Shown here piece after piece: positions 22,994-35,481 of a stretch of 64,000 nt of DNA. The position numbers and the translations under genes were made by a program. Origin of the DNA: Tubulanus polymorphus. Taxonomy: Eukaryota > Nemertea > Palaeonemertea > Tubulaniformes > Tubulanidae. The notes under the pieces are model-generated. The model was not told where the DNA came from. It worked only from the letters and a program-made list of their open reading frames with translations, and ran no database searches. The stretch covers positions 4,069,855 through 4,133,854 of the forward strand of contig NC_134030.1 of assembly GCF_964204645.1 (NCBI RefSeq), given 5' to 3'. The first letter of the stretch is position 1, and each line of letters begins with the position of its first letter.

Positions 22994-25900
22994 TTAGATG
23001 TAGCTTCTCTTCTCCTCTTCATCGGGGTCGACAATTTTCCTTTTACGACACGACTGATATCCGAGCAGATCCAACACTTCGAACACCGTCAGAACACTGG
23101 CTCCGATAAATAAACCCATGGCACCACCTATATCACCTGTAAGCACGACACAAAGACATCAAACAATAATTGGCTTTTGTTTCGATCTCGGTCGTTAACT
23201 AATGATCGTGTTTTTGCTACTCACAAAGTAACGCGAATATATCGTAAGCGATCTGTTGTTCGACCAATTCGTAGTTCAGTTTGCGATAAAATATGTCGAT
23301 TTGAAGGAAGTTCTCTCTGAAATATAAATATACGTATATACTCATGTATATTTATCTATTCGTAGCAATGTTACAAGTAGAAAATAAAAAAAGAGTCAAA
23401 GAGCAAAAAATTACTCTACTTTTACTATTTACTTGGGGTGAGAAACATAGACATGTGCGTGATTATTTGAGGGGTTATTCCAATTATGTGTACGTAGATG
23501 CGTGATGAAGGTCACATCATGTAACGACTTCAATATATTATACCTGCATTAGTTTACGGACTAGGTCCGATGTTTATGTGCTGAATGAAGTTTGAATTCG
23601 AATCGAATTTGAAACGTATTACGAACGATGCATATGATGTGTTGGTCTGATCGGCTGAATTTGTTGAAAAACAACCGCGCTTGCTTTGGTTTTCGATTAA
23701 CATACAAGCATTCATAAACTCGTGGCCCAATCCGCCAATAATTTACCTGTAAAACTTAGTACCGATCTTATTATCGGCTAGATATTGTCTCTGCTGACTC
23801 ATGAGACGCTGCAGGGATTCAGTTAATTCTATGTCTAGACCCGATACAGGATCGACCAAGTTGAATCCCGATTCGACCATTGCGGCGATGACACCCTTCT
23901 TGAACTCTGTATAATTGGTTTGCGCCCAACTGATGTTGCGACTGACCAGAGTATCGCTGTGTAGCCGGTAATAGGGCTGACTGTCCTCATCAGTCAGTAT
24001 GAACTTCCAGATATCGAGGGATTGGCGCCGCATTTTCACCCAATTGTCCTATCATTAAAGAAACTTGACCATTAAATGTTCGTGTTAAATTTTAACACGA
24101 CGGGCATTACCAGTGAAAAGTTGAAACATCCACAATTCAAACAACACCAATTGATACCCTTTACGTGCTACTCGCTTTTCCAGGGTTTTCCATGGGCGTG
24201 TATATAAGAGTGAAGGGACGAGGGATTTGGACTATTTAATGCTTACATGTTTTTTCCTAATTTCCTATTGCACAATAATATTTTTACTCTGGTTGCTGTG
24301 TTTTCTAACTATTATCATAGAAGTGTAAGTGATTACATGATATCATGTATCCACAATCTTTGTAACAAACGGATTATGCAAAATAAACTACAACTATGAT
24401 TCGCCAACTTCTTTTTTCGCGATGCTTCTGAATACTGAAAGTCGTCGTACGGTTTCGATTACCTTCAATGACTGCGTTCTCGTGCGCACCTCGTCAAAGT
24501 ACGTGCTGATACCAGCGAGGATGTCTTCCATTCGTGGCGCAGTCGTCTGTCTAGAAATACTCGTCCATCCGATAGTTTGATTCGCCAAATAATCGTGCAA
24601 CAAATTACTAGTTTCCAGGAATTGCGGCCACAGATTTGTGATCATCCATTTGACGCCCTTACGAAGACTGTTTAGATTTATTTTCATTTCTGAGTAGGTT
24701 TCGGAGACCGAAGATTTCAAGTCGTCGAATCGTTCGATGCGATCGGCGAGCACGCGTTCCGGGTACGAATACACGTCCGACAACATGAAATCGCGATCTC
24801 GGTAAAAACCGCGAATCGCCGACAAAAATTCGTCGATGATCGCGCGCATTTTGAACGACGATTGAAACCCTTTATCGTAAACATGTCTCAGATAATCGGT
24901 CATATTATCGCAAACTTTGTCGATACGTTTCAAGTGATCGGCGGCGCTTTGAATGTACCTTTTCACATTCGGCGTTCGCGTAACTGCGTCTTGAAGAAGT
25001 TGTATAGGCGCGATGATTCGAGCGTCTAATTCAGTGAAACTCTTGTACGGATAGTTGAATATAGCTTGACCGCGGTTGTAAGACGCAAACGCCTGCGTAC
25101 AGTTCTCCAGGGCTAACAGCGCTAGGCCCTTACGCGCTTTGATCGCTTCGAACATGGTCAAATACAGCATTTGACGTTGGATGGGATCGTCGTTAACGGC
25201 GAAGACTAAACGGTTCAAATACTGTTCGTAAGTATGAACGAATGTGAAATATCCACGCGGTACTTCACTCCAGGTCGCTTCGTCCATAGCCATAACACCG
25301 CGATAGAAATTCTTCAGGCAGACATGTTGCTGTAACGACGAAACTCGTTTCTTCTTCCTCCACGCGGATATCAGTTCATCGAACGTATCATCGACGTGAT
25401 CTGTGTATTTGATGACGGTGCTGTTTATCTTTACCAGGAGTTCTTCTACTTCCCGCGCTGCTCGCAGTATCCGGGCGATATTTTCCGAATTCTCGTTGAA
25501 GTATTTGTTCACAACAGCCGCCTTAGTGTCTCGAGCTTTTATGTAGCGTTCAAGAAGTGCCGAACTGTTGAGCATTGACTTAACCGTGTCAACGTCGAGA
25601 TAAGACGTGGTCGAGTAGGAAAAATTCGGTTCGTATATCGTGCTGGTACATGGAAGATCACATTTACACATATGCGCCATATATCGCCGATAATACACTG
25701 TTGAGAACAAACGTTTCCGATAATACGACAGGTTACAAAATGTAGGGGATGCAAAAACACTTTAAAGAGGTCATCCATGCATAATTATAGCCTATATATT
25801 TCTAGCGTCCGATACCTACTTTTATTTTCCTTTATGCAACTTTCTTGTGATATGGTGCAAACTGGTGGATTACCTACAAAATGAGCGATTAATGTTCTCG

Positions 25901-28900
25901 TCAGGCTCTATATATAGCTTTAACAACCGTCTTACTCGTTATCAATTTCATTTGAACAAAGTACCATTTTTAGAAGGCATGTACGCTAATCGGCAACCAC
26001 ACATGGTCTCATAAAAGTTTGTTTTGCACGACATTCGGCACCCGACTTGCGAGTATGTTTCGTAATAGTGAGTTGGATTGCCTTCTGTGCAATTTCCGTG
26101 CGGTTTTGGCAAGTTCTTCATCTGCAAACGAACAAACAACTGTTTGCATAAAAATAAACGACATTTCTAGATATTTTCAAAAAAACGTGCATAACGTATA
26201 TCAGAACATGTTTTCCAAATAGATATCGCCTGACAACTGCCATTAATTAGCCCTTTATACAACGGCCATTAAAATCAATTTGTTGCTTCATATGCAAAAA
26301 AATGATTCGGCGCCATCGGGCTGTTTTATTTCAAAGCTTATAACTTGGATTTGTATTCGACATTGTAGAAGTTTGATAAACTTAGAAGCTCGTCTATGTG
26401 CTATGCTCCATCAGTCTTACCACGGTAACTTTGATTCCAGCATACGTATGCGTTCCAGTTGATAGAGCTTGTCCCAAGTCGTGCACGAGTGGAACTTCGT
26501 TATGTTCGTACAGTAACATTTTGATTCCTGCCGAATCATGGGGTCCTCTCATGTATTCGTATTGCTCCACGTTCATTATCAGTCGTAGACCGTTCTCTGA
26601 ACCTAGAAAACGAAATGAAGATAAAACATACGATAGTTCACAGTCATTAATAAGTTTTTATTAATAGGGCTTTTGGAATCCAGGGCAAGATAGACTCAGA
26701 GAGGGACAGGGCCGGATCCAACGATCTCAAGGGTTTTCCAAAAATATAAGGGCACTCAATAGTATGGGCTTTCGTATCCATGCCTCGCAAGCGCGAAGCC
26801 ATTGAAGGGGTCTGGGTTGGGGAACCTCCACCAGAAAATCTTTGGATAATTTTGGGCCATTCTGGTGGTTTTTGGAGGCATAAAAGCTGATTTGAAAAAC
26901 ATGACATTGATGCTAAGTTCTAAACCAAGACTGAGAAGAAAAGGACTTGCTTTCAAGTGATAGGATAATGAAGTTTAACATTTCACTGATATGACACAAA
27001 AAATAACTTGTAATACATGTAATGCAAAATAGAAACAAATGAATTGACATCTTTATCAACTTTCAAGTAGATTTTTTTAAAAAGGGTACGGGCAAAGCTC
27101 GACATTGTGTTCGCACCCCTCGAAGCCCCCTGGATCCGCTACTGGGTCCAATATGGGACTGGCTAAGCAACTTACCAGTTTCTGAGGATCTGATTGGAGG
27201 TTTCGCACCATGATTGAACGCATAACAGGGGCCAAAATCCGTGAAAATCGGAACGAAATCATCCGAATCGCAGCGACCGTCATTCCAACGACACCTTCAA
27301 CAAAATAAGCATCGTAATTATAAACCGAACAATCGCTTTATACAAAATCGATTCGAAAATCATTCGAAAATCGCTTTGCAGATTTTACTGGTAACATAAT
27401 TGCATGAATTAGAATTTTGTGCGAATGTACTTTAACACTTCGCCATTTTTAACGTCGGTATTCCTTTTTCCAACTTAATGGTGCTAATAGTGTTGTACTT
27501 TTATTGTAGCGATATAAACCTGTTAATAGTGATGTTTGTCTTGAATAATTGAGTCGCAATTCTAGTGGATCTGCGACGTATTGAAGCTTAAAAGCGATAC
27601 GACTGGTTCTAGTTATCCATAGCGATAGTTGAAAAATAACTGCTGATAACGATGTTGTATTTATTTTATAAATTCGAATTCAAACAAATTGTTCTACTTG
27701 ATATCTGCTGGTAGATTTCACCCGTCACGAACGCTTCAAATGTCTACCTCGCTAATTAACCAGATATTTTCGACGACCCTTGTCTCGAGTGGGAGGTTGA
27801 CATAACAAAATATGACAACGCGAGGGCAGTGCATGAGGGCGAAATCAGAAAAACACTTTTTTTCTCATGTCCACCGGACGCTCCCGTACGAAGGCGATTA
27901 TTTTTCAGGCACTGATATATTTCTATTACGATTTATTTCTCATTGCGGAATTATTTTCACTTGCGAACATATTTTGATGGAATTTATTTTAATTATGTGT
28001 CAAGAAAATATTTCATGGCCCTTATCAGTCACTATACGTCTTACAATTCATGAAAGAATAGAGTTGTGAATCATGTTTATTCATTTATTCGTGGAAATAT
28101 GAATCGGCATTTTGACAATTCGATGCAGAAATAAATTCAAATCTTACCATACAATCATGTCCTCTTTTCTATGCGATGTTTTAGCGAGTAGTTCTTGTGA
28201 GTTGAGATTTTCAGCGTTGTACATCGTTAGATTCAACTTCCAGCCGTCTCCGCCCTCTCTGTTGTGCATATCGTCCAGTAATGGATAGAGTCCCAATCGA
28301 GTAGCTTCAGTTACTCTTCAAATAGATCCATACATTCATCGTAGGAATTAAAGTAATAATAATAGTAATAGTAATTTAGTAAAAGATGATAATAATTCAT
28401 TTTCATTTTACAACTAAAGCATGTTCCGATGTCGCGATCTCAGAAATTTAAGAGAATGCTCAGAACACAATGAGAACAATTTCTGGGCATGATATATGAT
28501 TTGAAAAGAGATTGTAGCAGGTTTCCCCCGTATATATATCATATTGTATATGAGCGTACGTAGTATGTATATAGACAAACACTTCCATGTAGAAACTGTT
28601 GTAATCCGACTAACCTAAACCAGTTCATGTTACAAAGAACCACTGACGGAAAAGTGAGAGTTTCATTAAAGTTGATCTCCACGTTGACGGTGACTGGATA
28701 ACCGTAATAATAGATGATTCGATCTACAATCTGCCTGGTCATCACTGCAGTGCATAAACTAATGACGAAAAACCAGGCTAATCTGAAACAAATGAACAAC
28801 GAATAAAGCTACGTAACGTAGTCATTTATGAATTGCTTAAGTAGTCTAGAAGTTCTGTCAATCAGAAATTACGATAGAATTTTTAATTACAGTCGAATTG

Positions 28901-31032
28901 GTCAGTTTTTCATTTAATTGTTTGTGGCATGAATAATTTAACTCGAAAGTTACATCAAGTTGGCAATTCTGTTTGAAAGAAATAACGATTATCGATGATA
29001 TAAAGCTATACGCCTGAACCATTTGAAAAATGTACAAGAGATTCGAAACTACTCGACGTAGCAATGCGTGTTTGTTGTATGTGTAATAAAAATGAAGTAG
29101 AATCCGAATTACGTTTCCTTTGTGAATGCAACGCGTATCATGATTTAAGAAAAGACCTATACAACAAAACTGAAGATGTACTAACTGTTGATATAACATC
29201 CCTGTCAAGTACCGAGGTAGTAACTCAAATTCTTTCAAATTGTAAAATAGTTAAATATGTTGGCATTATGTTGAAAGGATGTCCTTACGACGTAACGGTA
29301 ACATGCCATGAATATGTTATATTTGTATGAAAGATTGTGTCTTGTAAGCCTTTTATAGCCTGGCTTTACTTGTAGAGATGACAATTTAATAAACTATATA
29401 TATACCGATTTCCCACAGCTATAGATAATTCGATGCTAACCTGATTTTGTTCCGTAGAAAAAAAATATATATGATTTACGCGGAACGACATACATTTCCA
29501 ATATCCAACTTTTTAAGAAAAAAACGGCTTCTTTCCTGCTCTATTTATGCATGCATACTTAACGCATATTAGATTAACAATATGATATGCTTACAAAGTC
29601 CATTTACAAAAATTAATTACCGAAATGCAAACTACTGAGATCTATTACAGATAACAAAGTACCTTTTATTGCGCAATTTTCTGATATATCCACAATTTTT
29701 CGGTAGCATATAATTGAATTCAGAAAAAGCTCAGTGACCATTTAGGAACTTTTGTACAACAGTCGCAAGGGAATTAAGTACAGAAACAATTGAGTTATTC
29801 GCTGCCTTTCGTAAATCATAGTTGATTAGTAAAAACCACCGAATTGCGAATATTCCGTGTAACGATGATGCATTTCTTCATGTTTAATAAATCACTTTTT
29901 TTCGGACATAAAAAAGCGTAAAAAGCAATATGACCAAGGTCACACCGAGCATAATCTTATTTTCAGAACAAATCGGGTGATAAAACGACCTCGGAAATTA
30001 AGTTAGAAATAAGAGCGACAGAAAAATCGAACCAGGTTTTCCAAAGACTAAACAGCACATTCTGATCAAGATGAACATATTCAGTATATTTGAAACCCGA
30101 CTTTGAAAAATAGCATTGGCGTCATTGATGACTTAGTTAGGATTGCCTTCGAGGCAAATCAAATAATGACTTCATCGCACACGATGATCAGGGCCCTTGT
30201 GTGTAATATCGTGACCATTACATATGAATTTACTTTAAACGCACTGTTAACGGTCGTAAAATATACGTTTCATCAACTTTGAAAGGAATTATTATCTATT
30301 TTCCCGGATGCGAAATGATTTCGCCACGCGACATAAAATTTCGGGTCATAAACCTAACGGAAGCGTCCCGAGGACATAATTACTTCATAAAATCATAAAA
30401 TTAAATAAAAATTCGATTTTTAATTTTATGATTTTATCAATCGGCAAAAAAATTTAAAAAACAGTATTATGTCCCCAGGACGCTTCCGTATAAACCCGAC
30501 TTAGAAACATTATACTTTCGTTTTTATTCTATAATATTAAAAATCAATTTGATTCAAAACATAAATATTCATGTACATTTTCATTCAAGCGAAGAAAGCC
30601 GTTCATTTAATCAACAGTAGGTTTTCGATATGGGCGAAGATCATGCGTGTCATCAACCTGGTGTCATACAGGACAAAACCAAGGGCCCATTTGCACAGTC
30701 GTGAGTCCAAAAGTGGTCTTGACTGGTCTCGCTATAAAACGAAGATGGTCTAAGACTGATCGTGCTATTCTGTGTCCATGATATCTAAATATATTTACGT
30801 ACCTTCTCAGAACGACCGAATCTTCGGCACTGACGTATCTGATACCATGAAAGGTCGTATTCTGTGTAAAATCGTAGAATGCATCCCTCCACGTCACCGG
30901 TTTTATTGTCAATTTTGGTTTCGGATAATGATGATCTCGATCGTTATGCACGTTCGGTTTCAAGTGGTTACTATCGTCTAAGACAGTCAAGTGGTATTTC
31001 GTATTCTCTGCTGCGTCGTCCTTTTTGGTCAT
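22994..31032 (-). CDS. DEG/ENaC (amiloride-sensitive) sodium channel with a large extra domain before TM2
   Basis: Ten exons on the minus strand: 31032-30803, 28782-28615, 28315-28148, 27294-27176, 26596-26421, 26121-25965, 25697-24463, 24048-23747, 23316-23225, 23136-22994. All junction phases agree and the total is 2790 bases (929 residues). Seen in order: the N-terminal HG gating motif (TTFHGIRY), TM1 (LAWFFVISLC), the post-TM1 motif YPVTVNVEINFNETLTFPSV, FTDFGPCYAFN, GLRLIMN, NEVPLV, PGTH-like TGTHTYAGIK, CRMSC, CGCRLAYMP, CKCDLPC, then pre-TM2 FYRKLNYE and TM2 with DIGGAMGLFIGAS (GAS selectivity filter). Such trimeric channels pass Na+ at the plasma membrane. Oddity: about 475 helical residues (about 375-850) are inserted between CKCDLPC and the pre-TM2 strand. 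The donor at 24,463 (aag|gtaatc) is the least certain junction; reading through would stop at 24,394. Confidence 0.92.
26680..27165. mobile_element. Decayed repeat fragments in ENaC introns
   Basis: Around 26,700-26,870 and 27,085-27,160 the text 'ggatccgg.cctg', 'tggcttcgcgcttgcgaggc' (minus strand) and 'ccccctggatccgcta' matches a style of degenerate transposon debris common in marine invertebrates. No ORF survives. The family was not identified. Confidence 0.35.
29040..29335 (+). mobile_element. LINE-type retroelement 3'-end remnant (zinc-knuckle tail of the ORF)
   Basis: The frame starting at 29,064 reads MRVCCMCNKNEVESELRFLC, then C.AYHDLRKDLY. The spacing CxxCxxxx(E)xExRFLxxC with a following LR..LY is the usual C-terminal tail of reverse transcriptase ORFs of non-LTR elements. 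It lies in the first intron of the ENaC-type gene, in antisense. No reverse transcriptase core is seen upstream, so the copy is 5'-truncated. It ends before 'aatttaataaacta', a plausible element 3' end. Confidence 0.6.
30357..30489. mobile_element. MITE-like element with terminal inverted repeats
   Basis: The left end 'acggaagcgtcccgaggaca' and the right end 'tgtccccaggacgcttccgt' are reverse complements with one or two mismatches, and the AT-rich interior is palindromic too ('cataaaatcataaaatta' against 'taattttatgattttat'). It sits in ENaC intron 1. Flanking 'ataaacc' occurs on both sides, but the exact target-site duplication is uncertain. Confidence 0.7.
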
Positions 31033-32453
31033 GATGCCGGTGGCTCCGCGTAAAGATTTAATACACCTACGAACTTCACCCGTGCGATATAAATCTCCGA
31101 CGTTTTCCTATGTCTACGTGTCCTCGGTATATTTTCGTTAAAAGTGGTTACAACGATGTTGCTTCGGCACCTTTTTGCTTATGAAATGATCAACTGATAC
31201 AAACAGTGTATCTATTGCCACCAGCGGTTGCTGAACCAGACTCAACACCTCACACGAAAGTCATGAAGTCCGTCACAAGAAATAAATGAAATTGTGCCAA
31301 GAGCCAAAATCCATCAGTTATAAATCGCCGTTTGTAAATAATCTAATAGCATATACGCACTTATGTTGATAGTTATTGCGTTTGCGCAATGCAGTGTATA
31401 TAAAGAGAGGGAATTCATATAAATCCAGAGTTACTGACTGCGAGTCCGGGGACAAAATGGAATAGTCTGCTCGCGGAATGTCGGCGGAAAAAATCTAATT
31501 GCTTATATATAATTGGATAAAAATCTCAGTACTTATTTCACAAAGTTACCAATCGAATAAATCAGTTGTTTAGAATGTTGAATACAAAACAGACATTAAC
31601 TTCGATATTGACATATCGCTGAATATTATAAATAACGTATGAACCGCGGAGCTGTAAGCAATTTCTATACGACGTACGTCCTTGAACTGAGTTCCGCAAT
31701 ATCGTAACTCGGTAAATTGCATCAAATGTGAAGTATCTACTCAACAATTTACTCATTAGGAACCTTATGTGAAAAGAAATACTCGAAACCATTATGTAAT
31801 AATCGTTTATTTCTCTCCGAAAACAAGAAAAACGGATCTTACGTTATTTCATACAATTTTCAGTATCGGTAAATATCCGTATTCGTATCTGTTATTATAA
31901 ACTTAGCTTTTATGAAATTAGCGAATTGTAAGATTGTCTTGCGGATAATTTATGGATCGTCAACAAACATACAAATCAACGATGATTATTTCGAAGGTGA
32001 TCATTGAACTAATTGGCTTCAACAACTGGTCTTCATATGCATACATCCATCTCTAGAAACAGGAGATTGGAGAGGTGTTCTTTGCATCCACGTTGATGTC
32101 AATGTTGGAATTATACATGTGCGGTAAAGATTAACTGAATACGGTTTTATTACTTTCACCGATGGGTTCTTCACGATACATACCGCTTCTTAGGCAATAT
32201 CAATATCAATATTCTTTTTCTTGTTAGAAATATGATAGTCAGAATCTAAAGAGGTCACTTATCGCGATTCGTTAAACATTTAAAAAGCTTTTTCCATGAA
32301 TCAATTGAAAATTAGAAATGATTTGACTAATGAGAGTACGACATGTGTTCTCAGTGATAAATAGCAATAGCTGTGAGCGAGTATTGACAAAAGGTATTTG
32401 CGATAAAAATGCAAGCTTGATTTCAGGTGTAGTCATTATAGCAAGTGGTAGAT
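31033..32453. other. Divergent intergenic region between the ENaC-type gene and the lipase
   Basis: The 1.42 kb between the two start codons must hold both promoters or 5' UTRs. No TATA box or known element could be assigned with confidence. Confidence 0.5.
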
Positions 32454-35447
32454 ATGTTACACCGACTCGCGATACTTGTAATTTGCGTTCTCTTTCCCGA
32501 AAACCGATGTAAGTCTATTCTTTATTATTTGTTTGATTTTATCTGAATTTGAATGATATTTAGAAATTGTTTTAGCGTGGTTTACGGAGAATGAGGTTTG
32601 TTTTGACGGACTCGGTTGTTTCAACAATGAACATCCATTCGACAATGCGGCGCTTGTTTTACCAGATGAGCCATCAGAGGTTGGTACAGTGTTCTATCTG
32701 TTCACTCGTCACTCAGCGTCGCCACAACTACTCGACTATACGCGTCAGGAAACACTGGAACAGTCGTTTTTTGATCCGTCGACACCGACGAAATTCATCA
32801 TTCACGGTTTCAATAACGATGGTAAAACGAGTTGGGTGACAGAGATAGTCATAGCACTTCTCAATTTGGTAAGTAACGACAAACGATTTTAATAGGGAAG
32901 TTTCCAGTTACCAGACGCCATTTTGAGGCTCTCCCGCAGGTCCCGCATTGTTGGACAGATTTATTCGGCCAATGCATTCGTCCTCCAAGAGATGATGAGG
33001 GAATGTGTTGGCTCTCATAGTACAGTAACATCGCTGCTACAGGCCCGATGGTACAGACACATAGTACACTATAGTCTGGACGGTCTCAAATGAACCGGTT
33101 GATAGCAATTACCCATTCCCTGAACAGGTGGCAATGAATTGTTTCAATGTCCATAAAAAGGTATAATTCTCAGCAAGCGGAGAACACTGTCAATCATCGG
33201 TATATTGACATCAATTGCTATGATCTTCGTGATTATTTTCACAGGAACCCATGAACGTCGTTGTCGTAGATTGGGGCCAAGGTGCGGCTTTTCCTCACTA
33301 CGTACAAGCTGTCGCAAACAGCCGCTTGGTGGCGAGACAAACACGCGTTTTATTGGACCAGATGCGATCGTTAGGAGCCCGAATGAGCGAGGTGCATCTT
33401 ATTGGCCACAGCATCGGGGCGCACGTAGCTGGTTACATAGGCGCAGCGTTAAATGCATCAATTGGTAGAATTTCAGGTAAATCTGAATTTATCAACGACA
33501 GTCGACTTCAAATTAGCTATAGACATCTAACGCGTATAAACGTATTTTGTAAAGGTCTTGATTTGGCGGACCCCCTTTACGGTGATCACGATAAGGCAGT
33601 TCGATTAGATGCGTCAGATGCCAAATTTGTCGACGTAATACACACGAACGCCCGACCGTTTCTGGAAGGAGGTTACGGTGATTACGAGGTGTCTGGTCAC
33701 GTAGACTTCTACGTAAATGGCGGAATAGTACAACCAGGATGCGAAGGTCTTGTTGAAACGGTGAAGAACTTAGCTAAAGGTTTAGTGTCAGGTAACTTTT
33801 AAAAATCTAAATGATGCAATTCATCTACAATCAGTTATTCGTCTATTGCGAAATTAGGTAAATGCTTCCTTTTTCCAATTTCCAGCCGCTACAAAAATAC
33901 TGTCGTGTAGCCATAGTAGATCACATGAAATATTCATTGAGTCTATCTATACGAAATGTCCATTCATCGCTTTTCCATGTAAAGATATGGTAAGTACGCG
34001 AGTGTGTTCCTGTTATTACACTGACAACCATCAAAACATTATACTTGTGTATAGTAATTTTGTTCATTTATTAAGGCATATCAACGGAAATCGTAAAACG
34101 CTCAAAGGCAATGAGCATTGGATTTTCAAAATCGTTCGGGAGGAGGGTTCCAAATTCAATTCCAACAAAATCAAAAGCGAACCCATCCCGGCCCCACATA
34201 AACATTCGCTACGGGCTTGACGTAGCCCAATATAATATAACTCTCTCGCATTGTCAATATGTATATCATACTGACGTGTTTCTTACTTTAGGATACTTTT
34301 ATATGCGGACGATGTATGAGATGTCCAGAAGAAGGATGCATTCGTATGGGTTATCATTTGCACAAGCCTCCGATACGCGGGAAATTCTATATTGACACGA
34401 ATAAAAGTCCACCGTATTGTGGTAAGCAGAATCTATCAAAACCTAAAACATGAAAACATGATGAAATATAAGAAAAAGTTTTAAAAAATTTAATTATCAA
34501 GTTTTATGGACTGTTTCACTTTTGTCTTGTTCATCTTCTGTCTTCGTTTAGGATACCATCACAGCCTCAAACTATTACCTATGAACGACGATGCTAAAGG
34601 TTACATCAATGCTCGCTTGTACGGAAGCGACTCCACGTCGGTAGAGAAAAAGATCTTCAAGTATGTCTGATGACAAATACTTATACAAATCTACGTAAAC
34701 ATTTGATACGATATTACGAGAGTGTTCACATAAACAACCCACAATTATTGATGATTAACAGTTCCAATTGGATTACAGCGTCAAAGCCGGCGCAACTGAA
34801 CCAGAGAAAAGTCTTCTACTGACTTACACCATAGACTATAAAACGATTCGTTTTACAGCCCATACTTACACTAAGATGCTAGTAAAATCCTCTCAAATGA
34901 CGTATAATTTCGCTTGAAATGTGGGAGATTTACAACGTCGTGGTTCTGGATCGCCGCCATCTTGTGCTACAATCAAGAATGCGACTGTCCAAATTGATCA
35001 CGCATTGCAGGAGCGTTCTGATAAGGACACTGACATTGGGAACATGTTTGAAGCAGAACTTGTAGGCCTACATAATACATCGGTAATTCATCGCCATTCT
35101 TGGTTTCAGTGAAGATTATGAGTACGAAGCGGGTAAATACGCAGCCTGGGTGGTTGTTGTGAGGAATGATATCGGACATCCCAAAAGCATCGAACTAACT
35201 TATGTCAAACGGGAAGGTATATTTTGGGGAAGCGGAGCTGATCAGTTAGAAATAGAATCACTCATCCTAAAATCTGGCGTCACAGGAAACGAGTAAATAT
35301 CTGTTTATTATATTTTCAAGATAATGAGTCAATTTTGTAAGTAATATTTTGATTTTCTTACTTTTTAGGCATTATTATTGCGGTGATACACTGGTGCTAA
35401 ATTCAGGCGAACCTAGAATCATAAAACTCTCAACAAATTCATGTTGA
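32454..35447 (+). CDS. Pancreatic-type triacylglycerol lipase with C-terminal PLAT domain (secreted)
   Basis: Nine exons: 32454-32508, 32576-32868, 33245-33476, 33555-33791, 33886-33989, 34292-34421, 34552-34660, 35110-35292, 35369-35447; total 1422 bases, 473 residues, close to vertebrate pancreatic lipase. The start gives a signal peptide (MLHRLAILVICVLF). Then come the family marks VCFDGLGCF, TKFIIHGF, VVVVDW, the nucleophile in GHSIGAH (Ser about 172), GLDLADPLYG (Asp about 196), DAKFVDVIHTNARPF, GHVDFYVNGG, CSHSRS (His about 282) and a Cys-rich lid-side segment ICGRCMRCPEEGC. All three catalytic residues are present, so activity on lipid esters is expected. The last three exons match the PLAT/LH2 beta-sandwich. 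It is transcribed away from the ENaC-type gene. Confidence 0.93.
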
Positions 35448-35475
35448 TATTATTTTGTGGTTTAAACTCCTTTTC

Positions 35476-35481
35476 AATAAA
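35476..35481 (+). terminator. Poly(A) signal AATAAA of the lipase gene
   Basis: AATAAA lies 29 bases after the stop codon, followed by 'tcattatattcttgcgc'. Confidence 0.7.

Noticed and set aside
24394-25710. 438-codon minus-strand frame as a gene of its own
   Set aside because: It contains the ENaC CKCDLPC motif, starts after an acceptor in phase with the upstream ENaC exon, and an in-phase donor leads to the next exon; it is one exon of the channel gene.
26647-26956. Minus-strand frames of 66 and 86 codons inside the ENaC gene
   Set aside because: They lie in an intron over decayed repeat sequence and lack any ENaC motif or splice support.
33251-33802. 183-codon lipase frame as a single exon
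   Set aside because: It runs through a 78-base intron; removing that intron restores the family motif RISGLD.ADP, so two exons are called.
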